Below, piece after piece: positions 1-13,736 of a stretch of DNA of 64,000 nt. The position numbers and the translations under genes were made by a program. How positions within the stretch are numbered: position 1 is the stretch's first letter; every line of letters begins with the position of its first letter. The stretch lies in NCBI GenBank assembly GCA_958299035.1, contig CATQJL010000001.1, positions 22,241,433 through 22,305,432 on the forward strand. Reading direction: 5' to 3'. This stretch comes from Cylicocyclus nassatus (taxonomy: Eukaryota > Nematoda > Chromadorea > Rhabditida > Strongylidae). Under the pieces are notes generated by a model. That model was not told where the DNA came from and searched no databases. It saw nothing but the letters and a program-made list of their open reading frames with translations.

Positions 1-3000
1 TTTGATTTTTTGATGATTTTTGCCAACTTATCATATACGCGCGAGTTGAATGCAGTAATGAGAAAAAATTATAATAATAAAACGACATTAAATCAAAATA
101 ATGTACTGGGGATATTTTCACGTGCATTTATCCTATAATTTTCTAGACGTAAAGCCCAGTGAAGCAATTTCATTAGTACCGAGTCATTGTAACTTAATAC
201 GCGTATTGCCACTATGCACGCTACTGACGACGTGAACAAAACTGCTCATTACTGATGAATTCTCCTGGTTTCCTTATCTCTTTTGGTCTGACTGGATATG
301 AGTTTATTCTTGATAAACATTTATACAGTTTGTTGCGCTACATAATGTTTTATTGAGGAGTTACCAAATGTTTTATTGAGAAGTTGCTAGAACGTATGTT
401 GTGTTTACCGCGCATAGTGTGCAGACTCACATATCGAGCTGATGACTCGAGAATAGAACGAATTTACTTTTCAGTCAACCTAATTTATACACACGAAGTG
501 AATGCTATGACGAGGGGAATAATTACACAATGAAGTCAATGAAGATAATATACAAGGGCTTTTTGAGTGCATTTTTCCTATAATTTAGTAGATATAAAGC
601 TGCAATTTCTAGTGATTGCATATAAATGAGCTGCTTTCCACAATAGTAGTTCTAGTTCTCGCCAGTAGGCACACGTCAAATCACATCTTCTCAAGACTCT
701 CATCCTTATCGTCTAGCTCTAGCATCTCACTCACTCAATCGAGTGTTCACCCTGCGGCTACTCGCACATTTACAACTAACATCAATTCTCGAGCAGATTT
801 CGTTTCCAGAGCACATTTCGAGCAAGACGGCACTAGCCAAGAACGAAGCGAACAACGTCGACGTTTTGCGACGACTCGGCTCCGGCCACAGCCATCGCCA
901 CCCAGCAGCCCCCATCGCACTGCCACCACGCCCCCAACGACTCGCCATGAGGCATATAGTGATGTTGGGCACAAGCCCGCGAACGCAACGCTCAGCTTCT
1001 AGTGTTCAGGTACTTTAGTCCTTCTTTGGGCAAACATTCCTTTTTTTGTCAAACATAATGTGCTAGACATCATGATAATGAGTTCCCGTTTTATAATGTT
1101 TTTCTCCAAATACCCGAAAAGCATTTATCAAGATATTTTTTCCAGTCATGCATTTCATCATCACTTTTTTTTCAAATTTTCGAAAGAAATGATCATTCTA
1201 TATGCAAATTTCTGAATTTTTATTATCCCAAAATAAAATGATATTTTTGGCGAAACTCTGTCGTGTTCAATGATAATGACTTTGCGATATTTATTAGGTT
1301 TTTTGCTATTGTTCAATAAGTGTAGTTTACCCTTTCTTGGAATATTCCTTTTATGGATATAAAATGTCTTGACATAATGATGGTGAATTCGCCATTTTCG
1401 ATTTTTTTCAATTCTTGAAAAACTACCATCAAAATATCCTTTCAAATATTTTGCGGGTTCCTTCATTCTTTCTCACCTCAAAAGACTGTGACCAAATTGT
1501 ATTGTTCAAGCAAGCACTTTTCTGGCGCTCTAATCGCGAATAAAAATGTAATTTTTCATAAAAAAACTGGGAATTCTTGTAATTCCTCTTTAAATTCAGA
1601 CAATCTAAAATCAAAATTTCTGCAAGCTCCCTATCTTCATGCAAATTTGAGTTTGTATTATCCCACAATATGTTTGGCTAAAAATACATTGTTGTGCATA
1701 GTGATAATGACTCTGCGGTATTTGCAGAAATCGCTATTGCATTTAGTAATTAATTGAGTCATCTTTTCAATAGACAAAAACAATCTATTACTTTTTTCCA
1801 TATTATATTGGGATAAGAAAAGCATTTTCTTGATCTAGGATTCACTAAAGTCTGTTCTTGAATAGGGGGATTCCCATTAATATTTGAGTAAGGTTATGAA
1901 AAATTCACGTTCAGAAAGCTCAACCGAGTTGGAGATCTTTTTATGCTCTTATCGCTGGCAAATCACAAGAATATCTTCATCCTTAAACAAGATTCTTGGT
2001 CCGTCCTAATTTTGCAACTAATTCAATTCAAATATTTTCCAATAATTTCAGGAAAGGAGGTACTTGTGCTTTTTGCATCATTACGAAGCAGTGCTTTGCG
2101 CCATATTTTCTTTTGAATCATTTGAAGAATGAGCAATAATCAAATATCTTGTTGTGTGAGATTACTTTCCTGAATCTTCATTGAGTTTAAAATGTTTTTC
2201 ATAATTCATCGTTGATAGGTTAGACTCCTTTTCGATTCAAATATCTAGATAGAGTAAACGATTCTTTCAAGCTCTTTTTCCGCTAGTCCTTCGCCCAATT
2301 TTCATGCAAATTCTGGCAATTTTGCATAATCCTAGAACAATGTGATATCTTTTCCCTTTGTATTGGCATACGCATTAAGAAAACTAATTCAATCGTATAT
2401 TTATCCCAAAGTTAGCAGTTTCTAGAAAATTACTTCGTTGCAGAACGTCTCTCTATTTTCCACTGCAAATGTAATTTTCTCGTTGATATTTTTACTCAAG
2501 CAGCACTTGAGAAAATAAAATTGCTGCAAGTGCATGGTAAACCGATCCGAAAAGGCACAAAACTCAAAGTTTTCAAAATTTTGGACTGCTGTCATCAAAA
2601 TCGATAGCGTTCGCGTTTGTGGCTGTCTAGCAGGAGTTTTGCAAATTTCCCACATGGTCTCGTTCGTTGGAATTACCCTATAAAACTACACTACCGCATC
2701 CCACAACAATTTGATTGCCTAGAATGTTCCCAAATTACGTCAAGTCGATAGCTAATGTCAATGAAAAAAAGCTTTATGAAGGGCTGAAACAACTCGCACT
2801 CAAGTCGTGAAACTTTATGGGATTTTTTTGGCTATGCAAAAACGGCTTTTTGTGCGAAAATGTCGTCAAGGTTAGCGAACCAATCTCATCTCGGAAGCTC
2901 TAAATCTCAGATTCGGCGCCATGGAGATAAATACTCAAGATATTAGTGCAGAAAATATCGTACATGTATGATTTACTCAATTTTTCATGCTGAAGCTTGA

Positions 3001-3342
3001 AAGTGATAAACAATTTTGTCGGAGTCTTATTTTAGACCAGTTAATGCAAGAAGCTCGAATATTTTTAACATTCAGCTTCTATTCAAGACGGAGTTACTTT
3101 TTGAATAATGAAAAATTAGATAAATGAACAAACAAGTAAGTGAAGAAGTAAATAAATATCAGAAGCGCCGTTAGCATGACTTGCTTTTTTTTCTGCAAAT
3201 TTGTCACTAAAAGAACATATTACCGATGAAAACGCCCGCATACTGCACTTAAGAAGTGCATACCAAATTATAGGATGCTACTGGCATCTCATTCTTATTG
3301 TACATAATAATTATGAATAATTTAGCTTCCGCCCGACTTCAG
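1..3342. other. AT-rich upstream region, no supported gene
   Basis: No open frame here has exon-like boundaries with matching phase, apart from the GC-richer patch at about 660-1009 listed separately. The rest is AT-rich with short chance frames on both strands. It probably holds the promoter and any 5-prime exon of the GDP-glucose phosphorylase gene that starts downstream, but I cannot place either. Confidence 0.4.
616..1009 (+). other. GC-richer patch, possible 5-prime exon
   Basis: This stretch is clearly richer in G+C than its surroundings and is open in several frames on both strands. It ends at a good-looking donor, TTCAG followed by GTACTT, after base 1009. An ATG at 947 reads 21 codons to that donor and ends in phase 0. 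That phase does not join directly to the first recognised exon of the downstream gene (3351 or 3353), so an intermediate exon would be needed. It could be a first exon or a CpG-rich promoter patch. The evidence is weak. Confidence 0.2.
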
Positions 3343-3352
3343 CTCTGCAGCA

Positions 3353-6300
3353 TCCACTGTCCCCATCTATCACTACAATACAAGCGATTTCATCATTGAT
3401 TTACGTGAAAATGCACAACAAGAACCGTCGTCAAGTGTCGAACAATCCGCAAGGTCTAGCGTAAGTTTAGCCATTATAAGCTTGTGAGAAACTGCCTCAA
3501 AAGTCTAGACTTATCCCCACGGACTCATAAGAAATGACTTGTACCCTTATACAAAACACTCACTCATTCAAAAAGCCAGCACTTATCGCGCTATTTTCTC
3601 CCATAAACTTAGCGAAACCATAGAAATGTACTATATATTTGGTTCACGCAATTTGTTATGAATGACTGCCCTATAATTATAGCTCAAGGACCTACTTCAC
3701 ACGCGATGGGAAGAAGCTAAGAGCAAAAACGCTTTTAATTATGGACTCAATTGTATGTACAAATTACTCGATGGACATTACAATCTATCAATGCAGGTAT
3801 GTCATCAAAGTCTAAAAACGCTATGCACTCTTTCTTTGTGTGGTTAAACATCGTTGAGAGAAGGGGCATTGTTTGCTCAACGTTTAGCCTATTTGTCGCA
3901 CGTATTCTCATGCTTTCACAAGAAAAAAGGATTTGCATATTATATGTGAATATTTGATATCTAATTTGAATAAACTCACGTTGATTTAATCCGTTTGCTT
4001 CATTTTTTACTTCTAATTTGTTTGTTTTTATAAAATTGCTGGAAAATCTGGTTCAAAAAAGGTATCATAGCCACATCGTGACATCACATAAAAATTAACA
4101 GAGTAGAAATAAAGCAACTGATCTCAATAAATATAGATATTAAACAGATAACTGAATGATAATAAAAATAAAATCTTCCATAAAAGCGTTAATAATGACA
4201 GGAAAACTTTTGAACGATCTAAGTCGTTTACGTAATTTTTCAGTACTTCGTTCCAAGGTTTTTATCTTCAAAGCATTCAAACTTTGACTTGAAAGAGGGT
4301 GGTAAATTTTGATAAAAGTGTGGATTGGTTCGCAAAGATATTGATCTACTGGATTTTAATCTTCTTACATACCTAGTACTGTTTACTTGTAGTCTTCTTC
4401 CCCTTCTTTTTCAAGTGAATCACTTCAGAAAAAACAAACAGCAACTTTGTAAGCTCTTTAGATATAATCTGATTATGAAACTTGAGATTTACTTCCTGCT
4501 GAAGATTTTTTTGTCTTACCCTAATCATGTCTAATGCTATCCCCTCTATTCCTTCTCTTTTTTTTTTCTGTCAAAATTCGATCCAGACAAAAAATTTTTT
4601 GAGCCCCTCATGTTGTCTTCTATTCCATTAAAAAACCCCTTATCCATATTTAGTCGTGACAGATGCATTTCTTCATCACAACCTCACTAGATTCCTCTTA
4701 CTAGATTATAATGCATATCGAAGCATGTGCAAATATGCATACTAAATATCTTATTCTGCCGTCTCCGAACGATATCTAACCACGCTAAGAGTGTGCTGCG
4801 ACTTATTTTTTCAACTCCTCGCTCTTTTATCGATCTAAGCCGCAGAAAAAGCATCCATTTAGTTTGATGTATCTCCAAAAAAATCGTAGAAAAAACCATT
4901 CTGATAATAATCAGCACTGATGCTAATCTCACCCAATCCCTTTACGATCTTCAAGAGCGATAAGCCCTAATGCCTACATGTTTTCGCCCTCGATTCTGCC
5001 GAAAAGGAATTGCGTACGCGTGGGTGTGCACGGCCCGAAATAGACCTAACTAGACGCACACCCATCTGCTTCAATTATCCAAAACTGTCATTACCCAATT
5101 TCACCCGGGAGTTTTTTCAATGCTTTCGTTGTTATTTGGTCGAAGGAGGATCGAAACTGAAATGCGTGCCAAAGCATAGTTGCTATGCAGCGCATGGAAC
5201 ATCCGGGAAGGGGGGATGTTTTGAAATGGATGTTTGCTTGGAGTGATGTGGTGAAACTACAAGATTAGGAGGGCAGATTGAATTAGAGCTACATTCAAGA
5301 CATGTTGGTGGGAAACGCTTGAAGTAAATGAGCAACAGTCTAGAAAAAATTTCGTTACTTCACACACTTGGTAGGGCAAAACAAAATTGCCTAATCTGTC
5401 CTTAAAACAATTTCTCGATATAAGCATGCTTGGCTTTTCGCCAAACTCCTTTTTTGTGCATTTCTCTACTCAACTTCATTAAGGCATCATTTATGAATGA
5501 GTTGCATTGCAGCATAATGAATGAATCTTATTCGTGAATGTAACATCACTATGACTTTTGTGCCAACATTTTTTCACCTCTGTCTGCGAATACATACTGA
5601 AATGAAACATGTATTTTGCACCAATCGTAAGCCTCCCTAAATCCAAAAAATCCTTTATATGACACTAGTCAAAGGAAAGTAATTGAGTGCTTTTCAGTAC
5701 TAACAAGGGAATGGTCAGAAGTCGAAGTGGCCAATCCATACAAGCTGCATACCATTCGATGCAGTTTAGGATGCTGATTTCAAATCTGTCTTCCATATCT
5801 GCAGAGCGCCTTTGAAGGCGAAGTTATGAGCAGCTTTAATGCGAAAAAATCGTAAACAAAAATTGCCAAATTAGGCACATTATTGCTCTTTCAGCTCACC
5901 TCTAGGCATGGGCCATACGAGGTGACCTAGTTGCATGTTTTGGTCCAACACTGAGCCAAGAATGGCTTTGTACAGCCAAGTTTGCACTTTACACGCACAA
6001 TTTCTTAGCAAAATAATGGCATTCAACGGCTTATAATATCCCTCCACAAAAGCGTTCTGCAGATAAGGTAGACAGATTTAGAGTCAGCATTTTATGCCGC
6101 ATCTAATGGTATGCAGCTTGTACGGATTCGCCGCTTCGACTTCTGACCATTCCCTTGTAAGCCAAGATATGACAACAAAAACTACTGTCGTCATAATTTG
6201 ACAATGGAGGCTGAACAAACGCTTGTTCAGTGGTTTATCGGAAGCTGTATTTTTCTAGCTTCGGTCGCAAAAAATCCACAAAGTTCATGTGATTGTGATC

Positions 6301-9300
6301 CTAGTTCTGGTTTCCTTCTCAACTGAAAGGAAATCGTACCAATTGGATGTATTTACACAAAAACTCGTAATGCTCGAATTTTTTCTTTTTCATAGAAATT
6401 GCTATTGCTGGAAAATTTTTAACACATGAGTGAAATATTGCAAACACTTTACACAACGAGAAATATGCCACAAATGGAAACGTCGCCTGATGGTTATATG
6501 GAGTTCATTTCTAGGAAAATAGAACAATAAGTCTTTATACAAAAATGCTACATTTGAGAACTTTAGTAAAATCAGGAGAGTGCTTAGTAGTTCATCTGAA
6601 GACGGAATTTCGTGGCGCTTGTCTTAATGAAAGATATAGACGAAGTTCATAATTTGCTACAAAAATCTGAGAACGCCGAGCTAGAGGGGTGGTTAGTTTG
6701 ACTTCTGAAGATATGTCTTGCCAAGATTTTTATGCTTTCTAGCGAACAATGAAAAGAATACTGATGAAATAGCACTGATCTAAAGGCTTCCTCACTCTTC
6801 CCTCTGCCCTAACAAATCAATTCTTTTGTTCACAATGCACATTTGCCCCGAGCTTTCTCCAATTTACTCTTTACCTTTATCTATTTCAGCTCAATGTCGA
6901 ACGAGGTGAACTACGACGGAAGCCTATGCGTTTCAAGAATATCCGAGAACCTTTCAACCATTTGCGATGGAATTTTACGAAATTGCATGAAAATGAGGTG
7001 AGTCTCATAGAAGCCCAAAAGTGCGTCATCCTCTGTCAATCCTACGATTAATCGCTTTGACGCATTTCGACATAATCTCAGAGGCTCGGCAATAAATCAA
7101 CAGCCATATCCGGGCTAACGATGTTTGATTTATGCTCGTCACATAGCAAATGCCTTCGAAGAAAAGTCGCTCTAATTTTGCAGATATTGCTCTATTTACG
7201 ATGTGAAGATCGGCCTATAACTAATGATGCTCTTGATCGACATGTAATTGCGGTTAATGCGAGTCCACTTGAACGAGATCATAGTTTGATCATACCGACT
7301 ATAAATAAGTGCTTACCACAGGTGAGTGAAAGGGAGTTTGACTCTACAAAGTAGGTAGGATAATTCTTGAGCCAAAAAACCCAAAGTTTCTTCGGTTTTA
7401 ATAGTTCTGCTCTTAATTTCAGCTGGAGAAAAAAATCATGCGCTTTCTAGTGAATCAAATTGCAGTGCAAAAACTGTTGAAGACAAACACTTTCATTGGT
7501 TGCTGGGAATGCTGAAGAGCCCAAAAAATTATAATTTTACTCTTGCTCTCGATTTTGTGCTTACCCTTTTTAACTAATTACAAGACCATAGCAAAATACT
7601 ATAAACGCGTACAACGAAAAAATGTCTTACTGGAACCGCATTTTGAACAAATTCTTCTGGAATTTTCATCTATCTTATTTTCAACCTAATACATGCAGCT
7701 TATGTACATCTTAAAATCATCATCAATCACGATAAAAGCCAATGTGCTCTAATCCACAAGAAGCACTTCTTTGGGGATATGAGCGAGACTATGCAGCTGA
7801 CACAAAATCCCGCTAGAATCCCGTCTTGCTTCTTTGGGATAGGAAAAAAAGGCAAACATTGCTTTTAGAAACGTTGCAAAGTTGCAAGATGAGAATGACA
7901 GACAAGATATATGTAGAGCAAAAGCAAAAAAAAAGACGAGGAAAAAGATTGAAAGGCCAATTAACCGGCCATGCTGAATCTGTCGCACTTTTTCGTTGAG
8001 AAGCATCATTAGTACAAGTAATTTTGATTAAAAAGGCAGCCTGACAAGGATGGTGGATCCCCCCTCTTGCGCCCTCTAAGAAAGGGTCGCAAGATCGTCA
8101 AGAGTAGCTTACATGGGTCATAAATGAGAATGACAGCAGACTTCGAGCTGACTTTTCACTTGTGAAGAATCAAAATAATCAGTGAAAATTTTTGAAAACC
8201 TCAAAAAGCTGTTTAGAAATTCTTTTGAGGGCATGGCAACTCAAAAAAATGCTAAAAACGTGGTCAAGTCTGCGCCGTTTTGCTCAAGAAAACTGCCCTT
8301 ATTCCAGAAAAAGTTTTTTTTGAACCGCCACCACTTACTAGCCATACTTATCAAATTCAGGTTCTTACATCGACTGCAATTCGAATAGCAACTGATATGA
8401 TGCTGCTGGTGGCTGATGATTCTTACAACATATTATTCAACAGTTTATTGGGACAAGCTTCCGTCAATCACCTTCATTTGCATTACCTTCGTTGGCCCTA
8501 CGAGAGTGATCTTATCTACAGGGTTGGTTTTCTTTTTTTCCTTTTTTTTTGATAGACTTATATTTCAAGTTTTCAATCCCATAATTATTCAGTAGAGCAT
8601 ATAAACGATGTGTCACCTTCCTATCAACATTTATGTTGTTTGTTTCAGCGCTTCGAGGTTTTGAAAGATTCTCCGAATGTCTATACTATTGAACCACCGC
8701 ATTGGATATGTAGCGCATTTGCATTTCAGTTGACGAGTATGGCCGAATATGATTCGTTTTTGAGGTGATTACTTCAAGGAATTAATAACGTTTACAATTT
8801 ATACTTTAACCAAAATCGACGAAGCTAAAGGTACACATGAAATAATTAGGTATTTCGCAAAATATTGCCTCTTAATCTCCCCAGGCATTTCTTTTTGCGC
8901 GTAAGCAAAATCGCATAAGTGTAAAAGCTATTAGATGCGAAGATAGACAAGAGTGTAGAAGCTATCAAAACAGCTAAAGCAACTGAGAAGTAAACATTGA
9001 TGCTGGATGCAAAACGAGCAAAGACAAAACATGTGATGGCGCAGTAGTTTAGCTTTGTTTTGCATGAAAAAAGTCGATAGTGCTACTGGAAGCGAGGAGT
9101 TGAACAGAGCAAACAAAATCAGGAATCAAGTCTTGCTTATCCAGTTAAAGCCGTTCAAACTCTTTGGGAGTGATGGGGATAGAAAAAGATTTTTTGGCAA
9201 GATCAATCAATAAGATAAAGTTAATGTTGAGAACAGCGTTATATATAAAGCGTTGGAGATTCTTATTTTCTCATTCTCTTCTAGTTCTGGTTTATGATGC

Positions 9301-12091
9301 ATATATGCGTTTACATATCGTACGCACTTTATGTTCCTCATTTTACGAGGTAATAAACAGAATTAGTTCCCTTGAAATTAGCCAGAAGCTGGAGCAGCCA
9401 GAAAAGCCAAGGGAAAAGATTTGATTAATGAACCCCTTAAAGGCAGCGGACAGGGAAAATGGACCCCTGCCAGATTTTGGTAGTTTCGGGTAGTGGACCC
9501 CCCAAGTACACCGTAGCCCCAACCCCACATTCCAATTCATGCGCTAAGTCCTGAAAAAAGCGCTTCAAAACTCCACCAGCCCCGCCCACTTGCATTGAGT
9601 GGGCGTTATTGGTGGAAGTTTGAAGCGCTTTTTTCAGGACTTAGCGCATCAATTGGAAGTTGGGGTTGGGGCTACGGTGTACTTGGGGGGTCCACTACCC
9701 GAAACTACCAGAATCTGACAGGGGTCCATTTTGCCTGTCCACTGCCTTTAATTATCTGTACTTGAAGACCGTCAGAGCTTTGACTAGGTGAGCTACAACC
9801 GAAACAGACAAAAATGGTTCAAGAATATCTCGTTACTCGTAATTTAGTCATTTGTTTTAGTCAATTACAATTTATTGAAAAAACTCAATTAAAATTGGCG
9901 ACTGCTATTTTATCACTTCTTATGCCATTTTACAGAAATTTTACTCGCTGTGTGGAATTCCTTACTGCACAGAACCAGGCGCATAATGTGTTCATTACGC
10001 GAGCGCAGCCAATTCGTACCTCAGGACCAGAAAGGCAAGAAGACAGAGAGGGGAAAAGGCCACAGCTGGTGACAGCTTATGTTTTTCCAAGAGTCAATGC
10101 TTCAGGTAGGTCAGGTGGAAGAGATGTCAGGGAAGATGGATTTGCGCGGGGCCATTTTTCAATCTTAGAGCTCCAAAAATTCCAGGTGCAAAACCTCCAA
10201 CAAATTTCAATCCAGCTGCATGCGAACTTGCGGGATGTTTGACTTCTTATAGTGAGTTTTGTATATCCGTAATTTTCATGTATTTGCTTTGAAGCTATTA
10301 GTCCATAGTGTGAACGATATAAGCCTCACTAAATCGCCTGTCTTCCAGCAATCCGCTTTTTCGAATCAGTTAGCGAGCAATCCGCAGTGAGAATAATCGA
10401 AGAGGAAGCTCAGCTACCTAGCGATGTATTTCACAAGGTTTGTGGATCATTTTCTCTTGAGCGAAATGAATTCACACAGCTAAGAATAGCATATACCTTT
10501 ATAAGCAAACGACAGAATGCGGAAAACAAGTTTGGAGCAGTTAATAAGACTTCTGTTTTGCTTTCAACTCAAAGATATCAGGGTGAAAATGAAAAGCGAT
10601 GGAGTACTAAGGAAATTTACTAGGAAAGTCACCAAGAAAACACCACTAAATTGTTCGAGCATTAGCTTTGAAATCCTTGCCTCCTCCCCCCGCCCTTCAA
10701 GAGAAACTCCCCGAGTTACAGACACACTTACTACTTGAAAGAATTAGCATTATATTGTGGAAAACTTTAACCTAAACCGCTTGAATTCCGTAAAACCTCG
10801 ATACCAATTACAAAAGCGCAGCGCACCTTCTTCTTTCAGATCAGTCTCTCGTCAGTCATAAAAGGGATAAAGTAAGTGGAGATGATCACTCTCTCACTCC
10901 GCTTTTCCCTTTTATCATTGGCGAGAAACTAAAGGAGAAATTTCCTTACATACAAATGACTTGCTAGTTTCGCTTCATTGTGACTGCGAATTCTTTCAAT
11001 TCCCAGACAAATGATATTTTTCTTACGTACAAATGCCAATTTCACGCAAAACATGGTGACTGCTTCTTAAAATTACGGCTTTCCAGCTGGCCTTGGACTT
11101 CTCCGACATTCTGAACAACCGCCCTATCGGGACATCTCACTGTACACACAACAACCACCTAGAGGTTTGTGATTTGGAAATGCTTCATTTTAACACGTTG
11201 ACGACGAGCTGTTTTTTTCACGTCTGTCCCTGTGGACGAACCGTTTCCGGGCATTTTAACATCCGGCTGCATATATGTGTGTATGCATCTATGCGTGAAG
11301 TACAAAAATGCAAGTGGGCGGGGAAACTCCGCCCACTTTTGGCAAGCCCCGCCCACTTTTCAAAAATGCTGGAAATTGCTCAAAATCAATGAATTCGTGC
11401 AAATTCCGGCATTTTTGAAAAGTGGGCGAAGCTTGCCACTCAGGGGGCGGGGCCTGCATAATGGGGCGCGGGGTCAAAATCAAGATTATTTGAGGTTCCC
11501 ATCATCTACGAGCTTTTCTATGCGATTTGAGAACGAAAAAAGTTTTTTGTACAGGACAACGGATTGGGCGGAGTTTGCCAAAAGAGGGGCGGGGCCAACA
11601 TGAAAAAATTCCGAGCCTAGACTGATTATATGAACACAAATTGGAACCATTGTGCACATTCGAACTGGTATTTAGGGTGTCGCGCACCATTGCGCGACAT
11701 CGTCCACAGGGACAGACTGCCTGTCGCGCACCATTGCGCGACACTGTCGTCAACGTGTTAAGCACCTGTCACCTTGAAAAGGTTGAAAACGAGAATGCGG
11801 AAACGTCAATGGATCTGACAGCTCCCTTGTGTAATAATAAGATCCTCAACCTCTCTCGTTGATAACGGATCACAATTTGCACCGGTACAAGAAAATTTTT
11901 GAAGAAATAAGTTTCAGGACCTGACATCGCCTGAAATCGACGAACTACGTGACAGTTTCCAAATGTTCACACCTCATTCGCCCAATGTTGGAAGCAGAAC
12001 TGGAAGAGGTCGAAGTGCTTCCGATAAAGGTCTCAAAGGTCGAGAAAATTTCCCGTTTGCTGACGATGATGCAAATCTTTCATTAGTTTAG
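3353..12091 (+). CDS. GDPGP1: GDP-D-glucose phosphorylase (GDPGP1 family), ten exons
   Basis: Predicted to cleave GDP-D-glucose with phosphate, giving GDP and glucose-1-phosphate; the family removes a mis-made sugar nucleotide. Exons: 3353-3460 (acceptor at 3342 or 3350), 3683-3796, 6890-6997, 7184-7321, 8361-8522, 8649-8764, 9936-10105, 10186-10251, 10349-10437 and 11918-12091, with the stop at 12089-12091. All phases agree and the spliced frame is open for about 414 codons; vertebrate members have about 385. Family landmarks are LNVERGELRRKP at the start of exon 3, NASPLERDHSLIIP in exon 4, the HIT-superfamily motif NHLHLH (codons at 8466-8483), and AHNVFITRA in exon 7. The middle histidine of HxHxH is the expected nucleophile. 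The start codon is not found; exon 1 needs upstream sequence. MITEs lie in introns 2, 6 and 9. The call rests on recalled family motifs and is strong. Confidence 0.9.
5700..6160. mobile_element. MITE, TAACAAGGGAATGG family, copy 1
   Basis: Inverted repeats close this element: TAACAAGGGAATGGTCAGAA at the left, and GACTTCTGACCATTCCCTTG then TAAGCC at the right. Matching continues inward through the GAAGTGGCC and GCTGCATACCATT segments. There is no coding capacity. It lies in intron 2 of the GDP-glucose phosphorylase gene. Copies of the same family recur at 14407, 29023, 35726 and 40349, with a fragment near 58968. Confidence 0.8.
7423..7524 (+). other. Possible alternative or poison exon in GDPGP1 intron 4
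   Basis: After a good acceptor (TTAATTTCAG) the sequence is open for 33 codons in the phase left by exon 4, then hits TGA. The encoded residues do not match the conserved protein, which continues at 8361 instead. If it were included, the transcript would end early. It may be chance. Confidence 0.2.
9441..9747. mobile_element. Near-perfect palindromic MITE with TTAA flanks (AGGCAG ends)
   Basis: About 150 bp at each side are inverted copies, from AGGCAGCGGACAGGG at the left to CCTGTCCACTGCCT at the right, with few mismatches. The element is flanked by TTAA at 9437-9440 and 9748-9751, as expected for piggyBac-type TTAA insertion. It carries no gene and lies in intron 6 of the GDP-glucose phosphorylase gene. 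Related ends occur at 32904 and 43452. Confidence 0.85.
10843..10930. repeat. Short imperfect inverted repeat
   Basis: TCATAAAAGGGATAAAG and CTTTTCCCTTTTATCATTGG pair around a spacer of about 30 nt, with GTCTCTCG/CGAGAAAC extending the stem outward. It lies in the last intron of the GDP-glucose phosphorylase gene and is probably a small foldback relic. Confidence 0.45.
11194..11757. mobile_element. TTAA-flanked MITE with CACGTTGACGAC ends, copy 1
   Basis: The left end is TTAA then CACGTTGACGAC; the right end is GTCGTCAACGTG then TTAA (TTAA at 11190-11193 and 11758-11761). A second inverted pair inside reads CTGTCCCTGTGGACGA / TCGTCCACAGGGACAG. The core carries further inverted GTGGGCGGGG/CCCCGCCCAC segments around GCATTTTTGAAAAGTGGGC. 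It is noncoding and sits in the last intron of the GDP-glucose phosphorylase gene. The TTAA target duplication suggests mobilisation by a piggyBac-like transposase. Confidence 0.8.
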
Positions 12092-13736
12092 ATTACCGTG
12101 AAATGTGATTGAGGATTTCTATAACTTATGCTGTATTTGAACCTATCTCTTCGGTATATAATCGATCAACTTTCAACATATCATTCTTCTAACAAATAGG
12201 ATACGATGTTTATTGTGATGAACATTACGGACTACGAAGTTGTTTTCAACGGCTTCCTTTAATTGAACTTATTGCTGTGCTCTATGACTGCTGTCGTTGT
12301 GCACTGACTATAACAATTGGTGAGAAATGAAACCATTAGTAACTTTGACTGTTTGATAAGAGAACAGCGAAGAAAAAGAGGAGGAAGAAGAAAAATGGTT
12401 ATGCGGAGAGGATGGAATCACTATGCGGTGTACTAAACTGAAAGAAGCAAGAAATTTGTGCTTAGTATGTCTCAGATAATTTTGAATTCGCTAGCAACAC
12501 CCCTGTTTTCCTTAACAGATGCACAAAATGCGCTGCAATCCCCCAAACAAGTGTTAGCCATGGCGTCAACAGCTGCGATAACTTTAATTTTTCTGACTTG
12601 ACCTCCACGACAAAGAGAAGGCGAAATCATGGAAGGAGATATTAATTTCAAGCAAATCTTCACCTATCATGAGCAAAAGCAACTATTGTCAGTTTGATGT
12701 TAGAATGTCGGATTGAGTAATCTAATAATTGCTAAGAACAGGGGCATGACTGCGGGCATGCGTGAGTGGGAAAAGATAGATTTAGAGTACTGCAGCAGAG
12801 TTCATGTATTAGGCACGTCAACTGGATTCAAATAGTCATGTTATTACTGTCGAGACATGAGGGGCGCTACATTGATAAAGTGTCTTTCATCTTATGGGAC
12901 ACTCACTGGCGAGGAAACAAAACGACAAGAGAACTTGACTGTTTTACATGTTAAGAGAAATCCTACATAATTTTTAGACTTTTGAGCTGACAATGAGCTG
13001 CAAAACTAACAATGCAAAACAATGCCTGCACACTTCTTCCACATCATGAAAAACCTCGAACGAATTCGGCTAGTTCGAAAGTTTAACCTACGCATGGCAA
13101 CGCCTCACCAAGATCTGTAACCCATGGACAAGGAGATGAAAACAGAAGGACGAAAACAAAAACAGATAAAAACAGTATTACTGTATTGACCGGGCATCAG
13201 AAAAGCCAAACGAACACCCATAGAGCGGATATGGAAATTTAGCAGGATATTTTGACATACTCAAAAAAGAAACTTATAAATAGAATAGTACCCAGTGGAA
13301 AACCCTTTGAATGCATGCAGGGAGGATGGTGATAGTTAAAGATGGATAACATTAGGGAAAATATAGGGGGCTAACTCGTATGCAAATTTGGTTCTTATGC
13401 AATCTTATGCATATATGAGTCTGCAGAATATAGGTAGGAAGCCAAACTTCTAACACTACTATGTTTGTTGACAGAAAGTAAGGAAAATTGGTTAGGAAGA
13501 AATTCAGTAAGATTTGACGACAAAAAAAAGAAAAATGAGTACTCACTTTTTATCCTTGCAATCGTGGAGGGATACTTGTTTCGTTTAGCATATACGTTCT
13601 ATAATTATTTGCACGGAAACTGTCGTCGGAAATCAAAAACCGTCTGTTTTCAACCTGTAACATCATGCTCAGAGAGAATATAAGGGCAACCATGGATTTA
13701 CCTGGAAATTTCCTAAGAAGGCCTCCGTCAGAAGCT
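12092..13736. other. Intergenic, between two convergent genes
   Basis: This is the 3-prime flank of the plus-strand GDP-glucose phosphorylase and the presumed 3-prime flank of the minus-strand membrane-protein gene. I see no repeat with clear ends and no supported exon, only AT-rich sequence with short chance frames. Confidence 0.4.

Noticed and set aside
616..1002. 128-codon frame as a complete gene
   Set aside because: Several overlapping frames on both strands in a GC-rich patch, no family, and the stop lies just before a donor. Kept only as a weak 5-prime exon candidate.
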